Shown here in pieces: positions 1 to 9,851 of a stretch of 15,402 bases of DNA. Numbering within the stretch: the stretch's first letter is position 1; every line of letters begins with the position of its first letter. Position numbers and translations under genes: made by a program. The DNA is from Planctomycetaceae bacterium (GTDB lineage Bacteria > Planctomycetota > Planctomycetia > Planctomycetales > Planctomycetaceae). The stretch covers positions 1-15,402 of the forward strand of contig JAGQQT010000033.1 of the NCBI GenBank assembly GCA_020426065.1. The letters are read 5' to 3'. The notes below the pieces were generated by a model that did no database searches, was not told where the DNA came from, and saw only the letters and a list, made by a program, of their open reading frames with translations.

Positions 1-345
1 TGAAACTTGATTTTTGATTGCGAAAAATACAGACGCGGCGAAATAACGCATCAGAGAACATTTTAAGATTGCCCGAAGTGTGACAGGCTGTCAAGTTTGG
101 TCCTGTACAAATTCTGTCAATCTGTTGAATCCCGAACAACTTGTCATACCAGTTTTTTCGACACAGCCCGACTCTCACGCGATCCGGGTAACCGTCGCAA
201 TCGATACACTCAACGACAGTTTTGCTCTCTGATCAAATCAAAAATTGACTTTGACTGACTTGACCCGGTAGGATAAACCGAGATTATCGTTTGTATTGAT
301 TTCCCCTCAGATCGACTTGTCCGCGCCGTCCGGAAGTGAACCGTT
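1..345. other. Non-coding leader region before the first gene
   Basis: No convincing gene is visible in these 345 bases; the short reading frames here lack a ribosome binding site and recognisable protein character. The stretch holds a 13-base inverted repeat (TGACAG-G-CTGTCA, 81-93), three closely spaced TTGAC elements (245-265) and a promoter candidate listed separately. The region probably carries the promoter and control sites of the gene at 346. Confidence 0.6.
260..287 (+). promoter_or_regulatory. Candidate sigma70-type promoter for the coiled-coil gene at 346
   Basis: A -35-like TTGACC (260-265) is followed after 16 bases by a -10-like GATTAT (282-287), about 60 bases before the ATG at 346. 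Two further TTGACT copies at 245-250 and 251-256 could serve as alternative -35 elements with weaker -10 partners. Planctomycete promoters are poorly defined, so this is a match to the general bacterial consensus only. Confidence 0.3.
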
Positions 346-996
346 ATGATTTCCAATCTTGGTCGAGTCATGGCCGTTTTAACTGCAATGGCATCCGCAG
401 CGTTCATGACGTTTGCTGTCGCACGTTATTCCACAATTCCCGACTGGGCAGCCGAAGCTCGGACTCTGGATGGATTTGTCGTCAGCCGGACAGAAGGGGA
501 AACGCCCAGCTGGACCGCTTCCACACGACGCACTCAGGAATCGGTGGGGACTTCCACCAACATGGCTGATGTCCTGGAAAAGATGTACCAGCGGGCCAAA
601 ACTGATGTCGATCAGCAGGTTCAGGATCTGCAGGCCCGCGTACCAGATCTGCAACAGAAACTGGCTGCAGCCCAGTCTTCAGTTGAAGAGGATGACAAGG
701 CCGTGGATACCAAGGTCGAGGCCATGATCGCCCGGCTGAATGAAATGAATCAGGAAGTTGACCGCCTGACAGAAGATATTGAACGTGAGAAGGCATCTGC
801 ACAAACTATTCAGGAAGAACGCGAACGGAGACGAGGCGATGTGTTCCGTCTGAGGGAGCAGGTCGGTGAAATTAATGCCGACCAGTTCCGTGCAGCCCGC
901 CTTCAGGAACAACTTACGGACATGATTCGTCGGGCTGAAGGACATGTGGTCAAACTTCAGGCGCGCAATCAGGAACTGCGAGAATCCGTAAACTAG
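346..996 (+). CDS. Membrane-anchored coiled-coil protein (hypothetical)
   Basis: A 216-residue protein with no recognised family. Residues 8-27 form one hydrophobic helix with an N-in signal-anchor look, followed by D33-W34. A polar linker (about 40-70) leads to a long heptad-rich, Glu/Gln/Arg-rich coiled coil (about 76-213) with no Cys. The product is probably an inner-membrane protein projecting a coiled-coil rod into the periplasm (inference). The ATG at 346 is preceded by GGAAG about nine bases upstream and places the helix at the N-terminus, so the start is credible. Its first 37 residues align without gaps with those of the next gene, sharing G, F-M, F-A, A and D-W at a constant offset. 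It lacks the C-terminal globular domain of that neighbour. The gap to the next gene is 193 bases, so co-transcription is possible but not shown. Confidence 0.8.
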   Translation: MISNLGRVMAVLTAMASAAFMTFAVARYSTIPDWAAEARTLDGFVVSRTEGETPSWTASTRRTQESVGTSTNMADVLEKMYQRAKTDVDQQVQDLQARVPDLQQKLAAAQSSVEEDDKAVDTKVEAMIARLNEMNQEVDRLTEDIEREKASAQTIQEERERRRGDVFRLREQVGEINADQFRAARLQEQLTDMIRRAEGHVVKLQARNQELRESVN

Positions 997-1189
997 GCAG
1001 ATTATCCCAGCATTTCCCGCTATTCGGGTAAATTGCGAAGGGTGAACTGCAGTTGGATTCGGTTCAGGCACGATGCATAAACTGGTGAATCAACAGTTTC
1101 GAGATTCGCCCCAAACAAGTGAACATATGGGAAGTTTTTCCCGATCCTGAAATCCGTGGATAGTTACTATCCCAACGGGAGTGGAAGTC

Positions 1190-2059
1190 ATGACGCTGAT
1201 CGGCAAGTTTTTCATCGTGATGCAGTTGATGCTGGCAGTCACCTTCATGGGATTTGCAGCCGCTGTCTTTACGTATCAGATTGACTGGAAAGCCAAGGCC
1301 GAAACCGCAGAGAAAGCCAGCCAGACCCTGACTGCAGAGAAAAGCAATCTGCAGGCCGAGTTTGACAAATTCAAAACCGATAACGCCCTGTCGATGACAC
1401 AGCTGACGGACCGGGCTGAGCGTGCCGAGTCGGCCAACTCTGCTCTGCAGCTGCAGCTGGCTGACCAGAAGCAGGAAGTTGAGCGGCTTGAGAACCAATT
1501 GCAGTCCCAGACTGCCATGGTGGAAATTGCTGAAGATGAAGCCGATGCCCGGAAGTCAGAAGCGATGGCACAGCGGGTAGTCAACAACGACCTGCACAAG
1601 AAGCTGACCGATAAAATCGAATCACTGCGACTGTCAGACGATCAGGTTTACAACCTCCGAATTGAAAAAGAAAACCTGATCTCCAAAAACAAGGAACTGA
1701 TTGACCGGACAGCCTTCCTGGAAAAGGTGGTTCGCACCAATCGTCTCGAAACAGATCCCCGGGTTTACGCCGCTCAACTCGAACCGCCTCCCATTGTGGA
1801 AGGCCTGGTCCTGAATGCGACTGTTGACGAAAAGGGAGCGGTTGATCTGGTGGAAGTTTCCCTGGGTGCAGACGATGGACTTGTGAAAGGTCATCGCCTG
1901 GATGTGTTCCGGACAGGACTGCAGGAAGGTGATGAACCAAAATACCTGGGACAAATTGAACTTGTGTTCGTCGATACGGATCACGCCGTCGGCAAACTGA
2001 TTCAGAAAGCAAAGAACGGCATCATCAAGCGAGGGGACAATGTCACGAGCAAGCTCTAA
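1190..2059 (+). CDS. Membrane-anchored coiled-coil protein with C-terminal globular domain (hypothetical)
   Basis: A 289-residue protein. Residues 6-30 are a membrane helix ending in D32-W33. Residues about 35-190 form a long coiled coil (heptads rich in Leu, Ala, Glu, Lys). Residues about 195-289 form a compact beta-rich domain beginning P-P-P-I-V-E-G, with G-A-D-D-G-L-V-K-G in the middle and R-G-D at the end. That domain resembles SH3/OB-like beta domains on other envelope proteins, but I cannot name a family. ATG 1190 is preferred: GGAG at 1178-1181 lies eight bases before it, whereas an in-frame GTG at 1181 overlaps that ribosome binding site. The likely topology is cytoplasmic N-terminus with coil and globular domain in the periplasm. 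It may be an envelope-spanning or scaffolding protein (inference). The next gene overlaps its last 20 bases. Confidence 0.82.
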   Translation: MTLIGKFFIVMQLMLAVTFMGFAAAVFTYQIDWKAKAETAEKASQTLTAEKSNLQAEFDKFKTDNALSMTQLTDRAERAESANSALQLQLADQKQEVERLENQLQSQTAMVEIAEDEADARKSEAMAQRVVNNDLHKKLTDKIESLRLSDDQVYNLRIEKENLISKNKELIDRTAFLEKVVRTNRLETDPRVYAAQLEPPPIVEGLVLNATVDEKGAVDLVEVSLGADDGLVKGHRLDVFRTGLQEGDEPKYLGQIELVFVDTDHAVGKLIQKAKNGIIKRGDNVTSKL

Positions 2060-2177
2060 CCGCGGACCAAAACCAGCACCTCAGCTCGACGTTTATGTCG
2101 GCCTGATGATGATGTCGACAGCCTGCCTGATCGCCGGGATTGTGTTCCTAGTGCTGGCTCTGCAAAGCTATACCTGA
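2040..2177 (+). CDS. Small single-helix membrane protein (45 aa)
   Basis: This short gene starts at ATG 2040 inside the end of the preceding coding region, overlapping it by 20 bases in another frame, and ends with TGA at 2175-2177. AGGGG at 2032-2036 is a ribosome binding site with short spacing; the overlap also fits translational coupling. The 45-residue product has a polar, Pro-rich head (residues 2-17) and one continuous hydrophobic helix (about 18-41) rich in Met, Leu, Ile and Val, with a short C-terminal tail Q-S-Y-T. No family is recognised. It sits between the coiled-coil gene and a strong terminator, so it is the natural last gene of that transcript. A chance frame would be unlikely to give such a clean helix directly after a coupled start, but conservation was not tested. 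Confidence 0.6.
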   Translation: MSRASSNRGPKPAPQLDVYVGLMMMSTACLIAGIVFLVLALQSYT

Positions 2178-2237
2178 AAACAAAACCGCTCCCGGTCTTT
2201 CCAGGCCGGATGAGCTGAGAAATCATCTCTCGTCTCG

Positions 2238-2273
2238 ACAGATCGCCACTCTGATGGGTGGCGATCTGTTTTT
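2238..2273 (+). terminator. Intrinsic terminator ending the coiled-coil operon
   Basis: A perfect 12-bp stem (ACAGATCGCCAC at 2238-2249 with GTGGCGATCTGT at 2258-2269) closes an 8-base loop and runs into five T residues (2269-2273). It lies 61 bases after the stop of the small membrane protein and faces plus-strand transcription. Confidence 0.88.
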
Positions 2274-2309
2274 ATGCCTGGTCCAAAAACAGAGCAGATA
2301 TTTCAGCGC

Positions 2310-2345
2310 AAAAAAACACCCTGCCCCGGAATACCGAAGCAGGGT
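2310..2345 (-). terminator. Intrinsic terminator downstream of the tRNA
   Basis: On the minus strand a 12-bp stem including two G-U pairs (bases 2318-2345, loop TATT) is followed by seven U residues (the A tract at 2310-2316). It begins eight bases past the 3' end of the tRNA and would end its transcript. With the plus-strand terminator at 2238-2273 it forms a back-to-back terminator pair. Confidence 0.85.
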
Positions 2346-2352
2346 TGTTCAG

Positions 2353-2426
<74 letters not shown>

Positions 2427-2612
2427 ATTTCAACTGGTCCGCTCACAGTAATATACTTCGACGCAATCGCAAGAGAAAGTGACCATGGTTCACTGTGAAA
2501 CCGGAATTTTTCTGAACAGACAGCGCTCTCCAAACCGGGTTCACCTGAAACTGGCTGCCCACAGGTAGACTACCGGACTTTTTCCGTTGTTTTGCCCTGT
2601 TCAGGTTGCCAG

Positions 2613-4925
2613 TCAGTTGGTAACCGGATGGCCGGCAGGCATCTGGGAAATCCATTCGTGAATCAGTTCCACCGCCTCTTCCTGCCTTAAACTGCGGGCC
2701 AGACTGGGCATGCGGACTCCCGGCTCATTCGACTCGATCCGGTACAGCAGAATCGACTCCTCGGGTTTTCCGGGCACGATATCGTACTTTCGGCCCGCCG
2801 TGGCTCGCCCGGCAGCGACGGGAGATTTCCAGACCCCGAATTTCGCCTCCTCTGTCTGACCCCAGGAAAGATCCAGCCCAGAGGTTCGAGCGGTGCCGCG
2901 GGGATTGTGACAGTGGGCACAGTTCACATCGAGCCATGCCCGCGCCCGCTCCGCCAGAGTCCCCGTTGAAGAGTCATCAAAGACCGGCATCTGAGGGGCA
3001 TTCTCCAGCTCCGGATGTGCCGCCAGTTTCCCGGCATGAGCCCACGAGACAAGCTGATTGACTCCCGCATAAGCCTGCATTCCCTCCCGGTTCATGTTGG
3101 CTGCCGTTGGCCCCAGCGGCACAAACTGACCATCCACACTGTGACAGCTCACGCACATGTTGGCATTGGGAATCAGGTAATTGTGATCCACCTTTTCCCC
3201 GGCATGATTAATGAAAGTGACCTGCTGATCCGCTCCCCCCAGAGAGAGGGTGGCATCGGTCTGGTCCTCATTCCAGATGTAAGTCACTCCGTACCAGCCG
3301 GATTCCGCCCGGAACTCAATCCGGGTTTCCATCAGACGTTCGCCTGCGTCTGGCTTCCGCATGTCATGGGGGTAAGAGAATGTTTTGGCAATGACAGCGC
3401 CGACGGGAAAATCAAAGACCCCGGTTTGCTGATAGGTCATCGATTTCCCTTCCGGGAGACGTATGAAGCGATACTTGGAGGTGTAGTCGGAAAACAGTTG
3501 CGTGTTGAGCAGGTAAGGGATGACTCCTTCTGCTGGCTGCTGCTGATTCACTTCACCATCAAACAGGCCCCATCCAGAAAGTTGATCGGGCAGACTTCGA
3601 TAAACCGACGCTGCCAGATTAGTTTTCCCTGCAGGATCTGGGAAAGCATCCAGTTTTGTGGCGGCGATCGCAGGCAGACTGCCGACATGGGCTTTCAGAT
3701 CTTTGAGCGGACGATACTTGCCCGTCACAATGTTAGTGGGAGTGAGATCCGGCATCACCAGATTCACAAACGAGGGATTCCCAGGCTCATCAATGACCAG
3801 TCCGAATTCCACAGGAATCTTGCCATCAACCAGGCGGGCAGGATTGGCAACTCCATCCCAGATGATGTCTGGAAAAGTTCTCCCTACCGCCGCAGCAATG
3901 GGAGCGAGTTTGGCTGACGGTTTCTGACCATTCCGGGCGAAGTCGTTTCCATGCAGAAAAATACCCTCAGGAATCGGATCGTATTCAGGATCCTGAACGG
4001 GCCGCATCGTGAAGTTGAAGCTGACAATGATTCCGCCAGCGGTATTGTTGTCGTGAATCTGATTATCAAAAACTTCCACCCGGTCAGTGGCCATAATCAT
4101 CAAGCCGGTCCCTGGCGGGACCTCTCCGACCATCGCTCCTTTCGGGGCAAAGTTATCCGTGTTGTTATTGATAATCTTATTGTTGAAGACCCGAACATCT
4201 CCGCCATTTTTCAGCTGAAGGCCCGGCAGATCAAACACCAGTATGCCACCGGTATTGTCTTCGGCGATGTTCTCGTAGACATCGGCATTGAGCGTATTTT
4301 CGATTTCAATCCCCGCCACATTCAAAGCGGCCCGGCTGCGGCGAACAATCACATTCTGAGACTGACCGACATAGATCCCGGCATCGGCAGCGGCAATTGC
4401 CACGCAATCTTCAATCAATACGTTTTTGCATTGAACCGGATAGATTCCGTAAGCCCCGTTGGTATCGAGTGGGCCTCCGGTCCATTCTGTCCGCACACCG
4501 CGAAAAATGACTCCGTCCGCACCGAGCACCTTAATCGCGTTTCCAGCCGTATCCTCCACGGCCAGGTTTTCAATGACAAAACCGTTTCCGGTTGCAGTGA
4601 GTCCTTCACTTCCCCCAGTCTGGCCTGCAAAGGAAAGAATTGTTTTCTCAGATCCTCTACCACGAATCGTGACGTTTTCACATGTGACGTTCAGTTCGGA
4701 AAGAAAATGATACTTTCCTTCTTCCAACTGAATCACATCTCCAGGCACCGCCTGAATGAGTCGATGCTGAATTTCATACTGATCCCGCCCTCCCGGAGGA
4801 ATGACATAAACCTGAGGAGACTGCACGTCCTCCTGCGGTTTTTCTCTGGCATCAGACAGCCTGGGAGTTGTCAAGAACAGACTCGCAATGACACATGTCA
4901 AAAGTACCAGTCGGATGATCATCAT
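2613..4925 (-). CDS. Secreted parallel beta-helix / di-heme cytochrome c fusion protein
   Basis: A 770-residue protein. Residues 1-26 look like a Sec signal peptide. Residues about 40-400 form a right-handed parallel beta-helix with repeated Asn-rich turns (N-V-L-I-E-D-C, V-Y-E-N-I-A-E-D-N, V-F-N-N-K-I-I-N-N-N). Residues about 430-770 form a cytochrome module with two heme-binding CxxCH motifs, C591-V-S-C-H and C669-A-H-C-H, and a later V-R-M-P (M739) as a possible axial ligand. From memory of the families, the first half matches the beta-helix family TIGR03805 and the second the SO2930/HNE_0200 di-heme family TIGR03806, which usually occur as adjacent genes and are sometimes fused; the function of the pair is not known. 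Location should be periplasmic or outer surface, and electron transfer is likely. No strong ribosome binding site precedes the start at 4925. An aldehyde dehydrogenase-like gene lies 78 bp upstream on the same strand. Confidence 0.88.
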   Translation of the reverse strand: MMIIRLVLLTCVIASLFLTTPRLSDAREKPQEDVQSPQVYVIPPGGRDQYEIQHRLIQAVPGDVIQLEEGKYHFLSELNVTCENVTIRGRGSEKTILSFAGQTGGSEGLTATGNGFVIENLAVEDTAGNAIKVLGADGVIFRGVRTEWTGGPLDTNGAYGIYPVQCKNVLIEDCVAIAAADAGIYVGQSQNVIVRRSRAALNVAGIEIENTLNADVYENIAEDNTGGILVFDLPGLQLKNGGDVRVFNNKIINNNTDNFAPKGAMVGEVPPGTGLMIMATDRVEVFDNQIHDNNTAGGIIVSFNFTMRPVQDPEYDPIPEGIFLHGNDFARNGQKPSAKLAPIAAAVGRTFPDIIWDGVANPARLVDGKIPVEFGLVIDEPGNPSFVNLVMPDLTPTNIVTGKYRPLKDLKAHVGSLPAIAATKLDAFPDPAGKTNLAASVYRSLPDQLSGWGLFDGEVNQQQPAEGVIPYLLNTQLFSDYTSKYRFIRLPEGKSMTYQQTGVFDFPVGAVIAKTFSYPHDMRKPDAGERLMETRIEFRAESGWYGVTYIWNEDQTDATLSLGGADQQVTFINHAGEKVDHNYLIPNANMCVSCHSVDGQFVPLGPTAANMNREGMQAYAGVNQLVSWAHAGKLAAHPELENAPQMPVFDDSSTGTLAERARAWLDVNCAHCHNPRGTARTSGLDLSWGQTEEAKFGVWKSPVAAGRATAGRKYDIVPGKPEESILLYRIESNEPGVRMPSLARSLRQEEAVELIHEWISQMPAGHPVTN

Positions 4926-5003
4926 TACGTACTCAGCCAGAGAAAGAGAATGGAAGAAGGGAACACATCAAATCACTTATGAAGCAGAGCTAAATTCAGA
5001 TCT

Positions 5004-6695
5004 TCAGCCTCGCAACGCGTGCCAGCCTAACGGGATCAGTTTCCAGAAGGAAGGTTGGGCGTATAACCTCATCAAAGATTTTGCCGCCTGAACAGATGCC
5101 CGATGGTGCGGCAACCAGATCGGCTTCGGAAAACTGACCAGCGGTCCAGACAGGATCGATTTCTCAACCCGATCCAGCAGATAACAGTTGTGCACATCAC
5201 CCAGACCACTTTGAGGATCTGCCAGCGTCGCACCGGGATAGCCTCCCCAGGGCGGAGTCATCAAGGCAAACGCAATCGCAGCCCACTGATTGATCCCAAC
5301 AGCTCCATACCGCAGATCTGCCAGAAACCGATTCCAGGCTACTTTTTCATTACGGGTCACAGCAGCGGGAACCGTCACGCTCGCCGACAGAGTTCCGAAC
5401 ATCTGCTCATTGCACAACTCCGCAGCTCGACTCATGAATTCGAGAGGATCTGAAGTTTCCAGCGCTGTCTCTGCACAGACGCAGACAAACGATTCCTCTT
5501 CGAAATAAAGCGGATCGTTGGCAGGTGTGACGTTTTCCACCAGTGTCCAGGGGAGTTCCGGCTGTTCTCCGGAAGGGCAATCACTCTGGGGAGCAAACTG
5601 CCTGAATCGATCAGCCGCACCCGGATAATAAGCCTGACGCATGGGGATTTCGCTCAGGATCTGTTTGAGCATCTGTAGAAATGTTTCCCGCTGTGGCCAG
5701 GACCGGGAGGTGACGATCATCTTGGTTGCGATGCAGTTGAAGGAGGCATTGTTCACAATCGACCCGGCCACATGCATGGCCTGAGAGGAGAGTTCTCGTT
5801 TCGAATAGTTTCCCGGCACAACAATCCAGGGGCTGACATTCCCCAACTCACTCGTGATCGGCTTATCAAGCACTGGTTTGTTCTGAATCAGATTCTGCTC
5901 CTGCTCAGCAGAATTCGATCCCCAGACAATCGCCCGATGAGTGTGATGCGAACCGGTGATATGAACTTCGTGAATTCGTGGGTCATGACAGGCTTCCTGC
6001 CCAACCCGGCCATCTCCAGTAATGATTCGCAGGAAACCGGCATCTATGACTGAGCGGAAAGCGGTCCGAAAGCAGTCTTCAAGGTAATCGTTCACCGGAT
6101 TCAGCTTGAGCAGAACAGCTTTCCGGTCCCAGAAGATTTTGGAAAGCGCATCGGTCACAGGAATTGAGGAAACATTCCCTGCCCCGAGCACCAGGGCGAC
6201 TCCAGGGGAATTCTGTTCAGGAGCAAGCAGTCGCTTAACCCGATCTCCGTGAAGATTCTGCTCGGTGACTCCCTCCTGCATGCGGGCAAAACTGGATAAC
6301 TCGCGAAATGCCAGGTGGTCATACAACTCCCAAACCGGAAGGAGCGGGACCTGAATCCGTCCGTCTGCTGAGTGAGTCAGTTTACCCGGAAACGTGACGG
6401 AACCTTTGTCTCGGAGGTTCGACAGCGTTTGTCGCAGTAAAAACAGGCAGCGGAGCACCGCCACCGGACCACTGACCATTTCTTCACTGGCACTCCCCTG
6501 CCCTGAAATCCCTTTGGCCTTCACCGCCAGTTCCACCCAGCGGTCAGCCACCTGCTCTGCTGCACAGAAGCAGGGTTCGAGCAGAGCAACCAGTTCTGCG
6601 ATCGGAATCCGGGCCAGCCTCTGAGCCCCTGCACTCAGCAAGGCAATCTCTGTTCCTGTCGTGGATTCCTGCAAAAGAATTCTCTCAAACGTCAT
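5004..6695 (-). CDS. Aldehyde dehydrogenase superfamily protein
   Basis: A 563-residue protein without signal peptide, so probably cytoplasmic. The ALDH landmarks occur in order: a G-A-G-N segment (171-174) where classical enzymes have P-W-N, then L-K-L-N-P (196-200) in the NAD(P)-binding region. I-T-G-S (246-249) follows, then the general-base motif S-E-L-G-N with E284, the catalytic Cys C321 in N-A-S-F-N-C, and E-E-E-S-F (399-403). The E-to-C spacing is 37 residues, close to the 34 of classical ALDH. It should oxidise an aldehyde or reduce an acyl donor through a thio-ester on C321. The G-A-G-N segment is reminiscent of LuxC-type acyl-CoA reductases, so reduction is an open alternative. The substrate is unknown. 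It is followed after 78 bp by the beta-helix/cytochrome gene, suggesting one transcript. ATG 6695 has no clear ribosome binding site. Confidence 0.8.
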   Translation of the reverse strand: MTFERILLQESTTGTEIALLSAGAQRLARIPIAELVALLEPCFCAAEQVADRWVELAVKAKGISGQGSASEEMVSGPVAVLRCLFLLRQTLSNLRDKGSVTFPGKLTHSADGRIQVPLLPVWELYDHLAFRELSSFARMQEGVTEQNLHGDRVKRLLAPEQNSPGVALVLGAGNVSSIPVTDALSKIFWDRKAVLLKLNPVNDYLEDCFRTAFRSVIDAGFLRIITGDGRVGQEACHDPRIHEVHITGSHHTHRAIVWGSNSAEQEQNLIQNKPVLDKPITSELGNVSPWIVVPGNYSKRELSSQAMHVAGSIVNNASFNCIATKMIVTSRSWPQRETFLQMLKQILSEIPMRQAYYPGAADRFRQFAPQSDCPSGEQPELPWTLVENVTPANDPLYFEEESFVCVCAETALETSDPLEFMSRAAELCNEQMFGTLSASVTVPAAVTRNEKVAWNRFLADLRYGAVGINQWAAIAFALMTPPWGGYPGATLADPQSGLGDVHNCYLLDRVEKSILSGPLVSFPKPIWLPHHRASVQAAKSLMRLYAQPSFWKLIPLGWHALRG

Positions 6696-6802
6696 GGTAA
6701 ACTGTAGACAAACATATAAGTCACAATTATTCTAACGTGACTGGTTTTACCCGCAAACTCACACATGATTTTCCATTTTCGTTCGACATGAATTGAAAAT
6801 GG

Positions 6803-6843
6803 AGAGATAGAAAATGTTTTTTCGGGCTCAGGCCTTTATCTCT
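6803..6843 (+). promoter_or_regulatory. Possible leader hairpin upstream of the prepilin-like gene
   Basis: In the 182-base space between two divergent genes, AGAGATAGA (6803-6811) can pair with TTTATCTCT (6835-6843), including one G-U, and is followed by ATTTTTA. It would lie in the leader of the gene at 6878 if transcription starts upstream. It could be a weak attenuator or mRNA-stability hairpin; no riboswitch class is recognised. Confidence 0.28.
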
Positions 6844-6877
6844 ATTTTTACCTGCCTTCCGCAAAGGAACTCCCCAC

Positions 6878-7867
<990 letters not shown>

Positions 7868-7896
7868 TCACAACGGTTGACTTGCTGTTGATACAC

Positions 7897-7934
7897 AAGG
7901 CTCTGGTGCGTTCTCGCACCAGAGCCTTTCTTTA
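7897..7934 (+). terminator. Intrinsic terminator after the prepilin-like gene
   Basis: A perfect 14-bp inverted repeat (AAGGCTCTGGTGCG at 7897-7910 with its complement at 7915-7928) closes a TTCT loop and leads into TTCTTTA. It lies 29 bases after the stop codon and separates this gene from the sulfatase. Confidence 0.88.
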
Positions 7935-8078
7935 TTGACCCATACAATCAACCAGCAAAGAGTCTCTCCCATTTGCACCCCTGCAGCGGGAATACCAGTG
8001 CGGAGTGGTTTGACGTCACCAGGCAGAACTCTGATACTGATACTCTCACGTCATCACATCCACTCGGGAGAACATCAC

Positions 8079-9587
<1,509 letters not shown>

Positions 9588-9605
9588 ACAACTAATACAC
9601 ATGCA

Positions 9606-9627
9606 ATCATGCAGGCGTGATGTTTTT
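9606..9627 (+). terminator. Weak candidate terminator after the sulfatase
   Basis: ATCAT (9606-9610) pairs with GTGAT (9617-9621) around GCAGGC, followed by G and five T residues (9623-9627), 18 bases after the sulfatase stop. The stem is short with one G-U pair, so it is only a candidate. Confidence 0.35.
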
Positions 9628-9630
9628 AGG

Positions 9631-9670
9631 GGTAATTACCTAATCGAAGCCAACTTGACGTAATTACGTC
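9631..9670. promoter_or_regulatory. Paired palindromic operator candidates sharing GTAATTAC
   Basis: Two perfect palindromes lie in the 264-base gap between the sulfatase and the LuxR-type gene: GGTAATTACC (9631-9640) and GACGTAATTACGTC (9657-9670). They share the 8-base core GTAATTAC, with centres exactly 28 bp apart. This is the layout expected for two dimer-binding sites of one regulator. The adjacent LuxR-type gene is the obvious candidate to bind them and control itself (inference). Confidence 0.5.
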
Positions 9671-9851
9671 GCATCAACTGATATTTTTAAGACGAAGAAA
9701 TTCATTATCAGAACTGCATTAAGTGAAGGAAAGCCCTGATTTCCCGGTATTGGGACGTTTGGTACGCTCGCCCAAATCCCATACGGATCTCATCACAAAG
9801 ATTCTCCTCGTAAATGATCAACTCCCAAAACCATTCTCAGGTGGGCCAGCC

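Noticed and set aside
3015..3917. Plus-strand open frame of 300 codons
   Set aside because: It lies antisense to the cytochrome domain and has low-complexity, shadow-like composition.
3951..4982. Plus-strand open frame of 343 codons
   Set aside because: It is the complement of the beta-helix/cytochrome gene, whose frame has a signal peptide, repeats and CxxCH motifs; the plus-strand product shows no domain and has no ribosome binding site.
7935..8078. TTG-initiated N-terminal extension of the sulfatase
   Set aside because: It starts inside the tail of the preceding terminator, has no ribosome binding site and would move the signal peptide away from the N-terminus; ATG 8079 has GGGAG at proper spacing.
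9723..9851. GTG-initiated extension of the LuxR-type regulator
   Set aside because: No ribosome binding site precedes the GTG, whereas ATG 9852 has AGGTGG seven bases upstream. Not excluded, but less likely.
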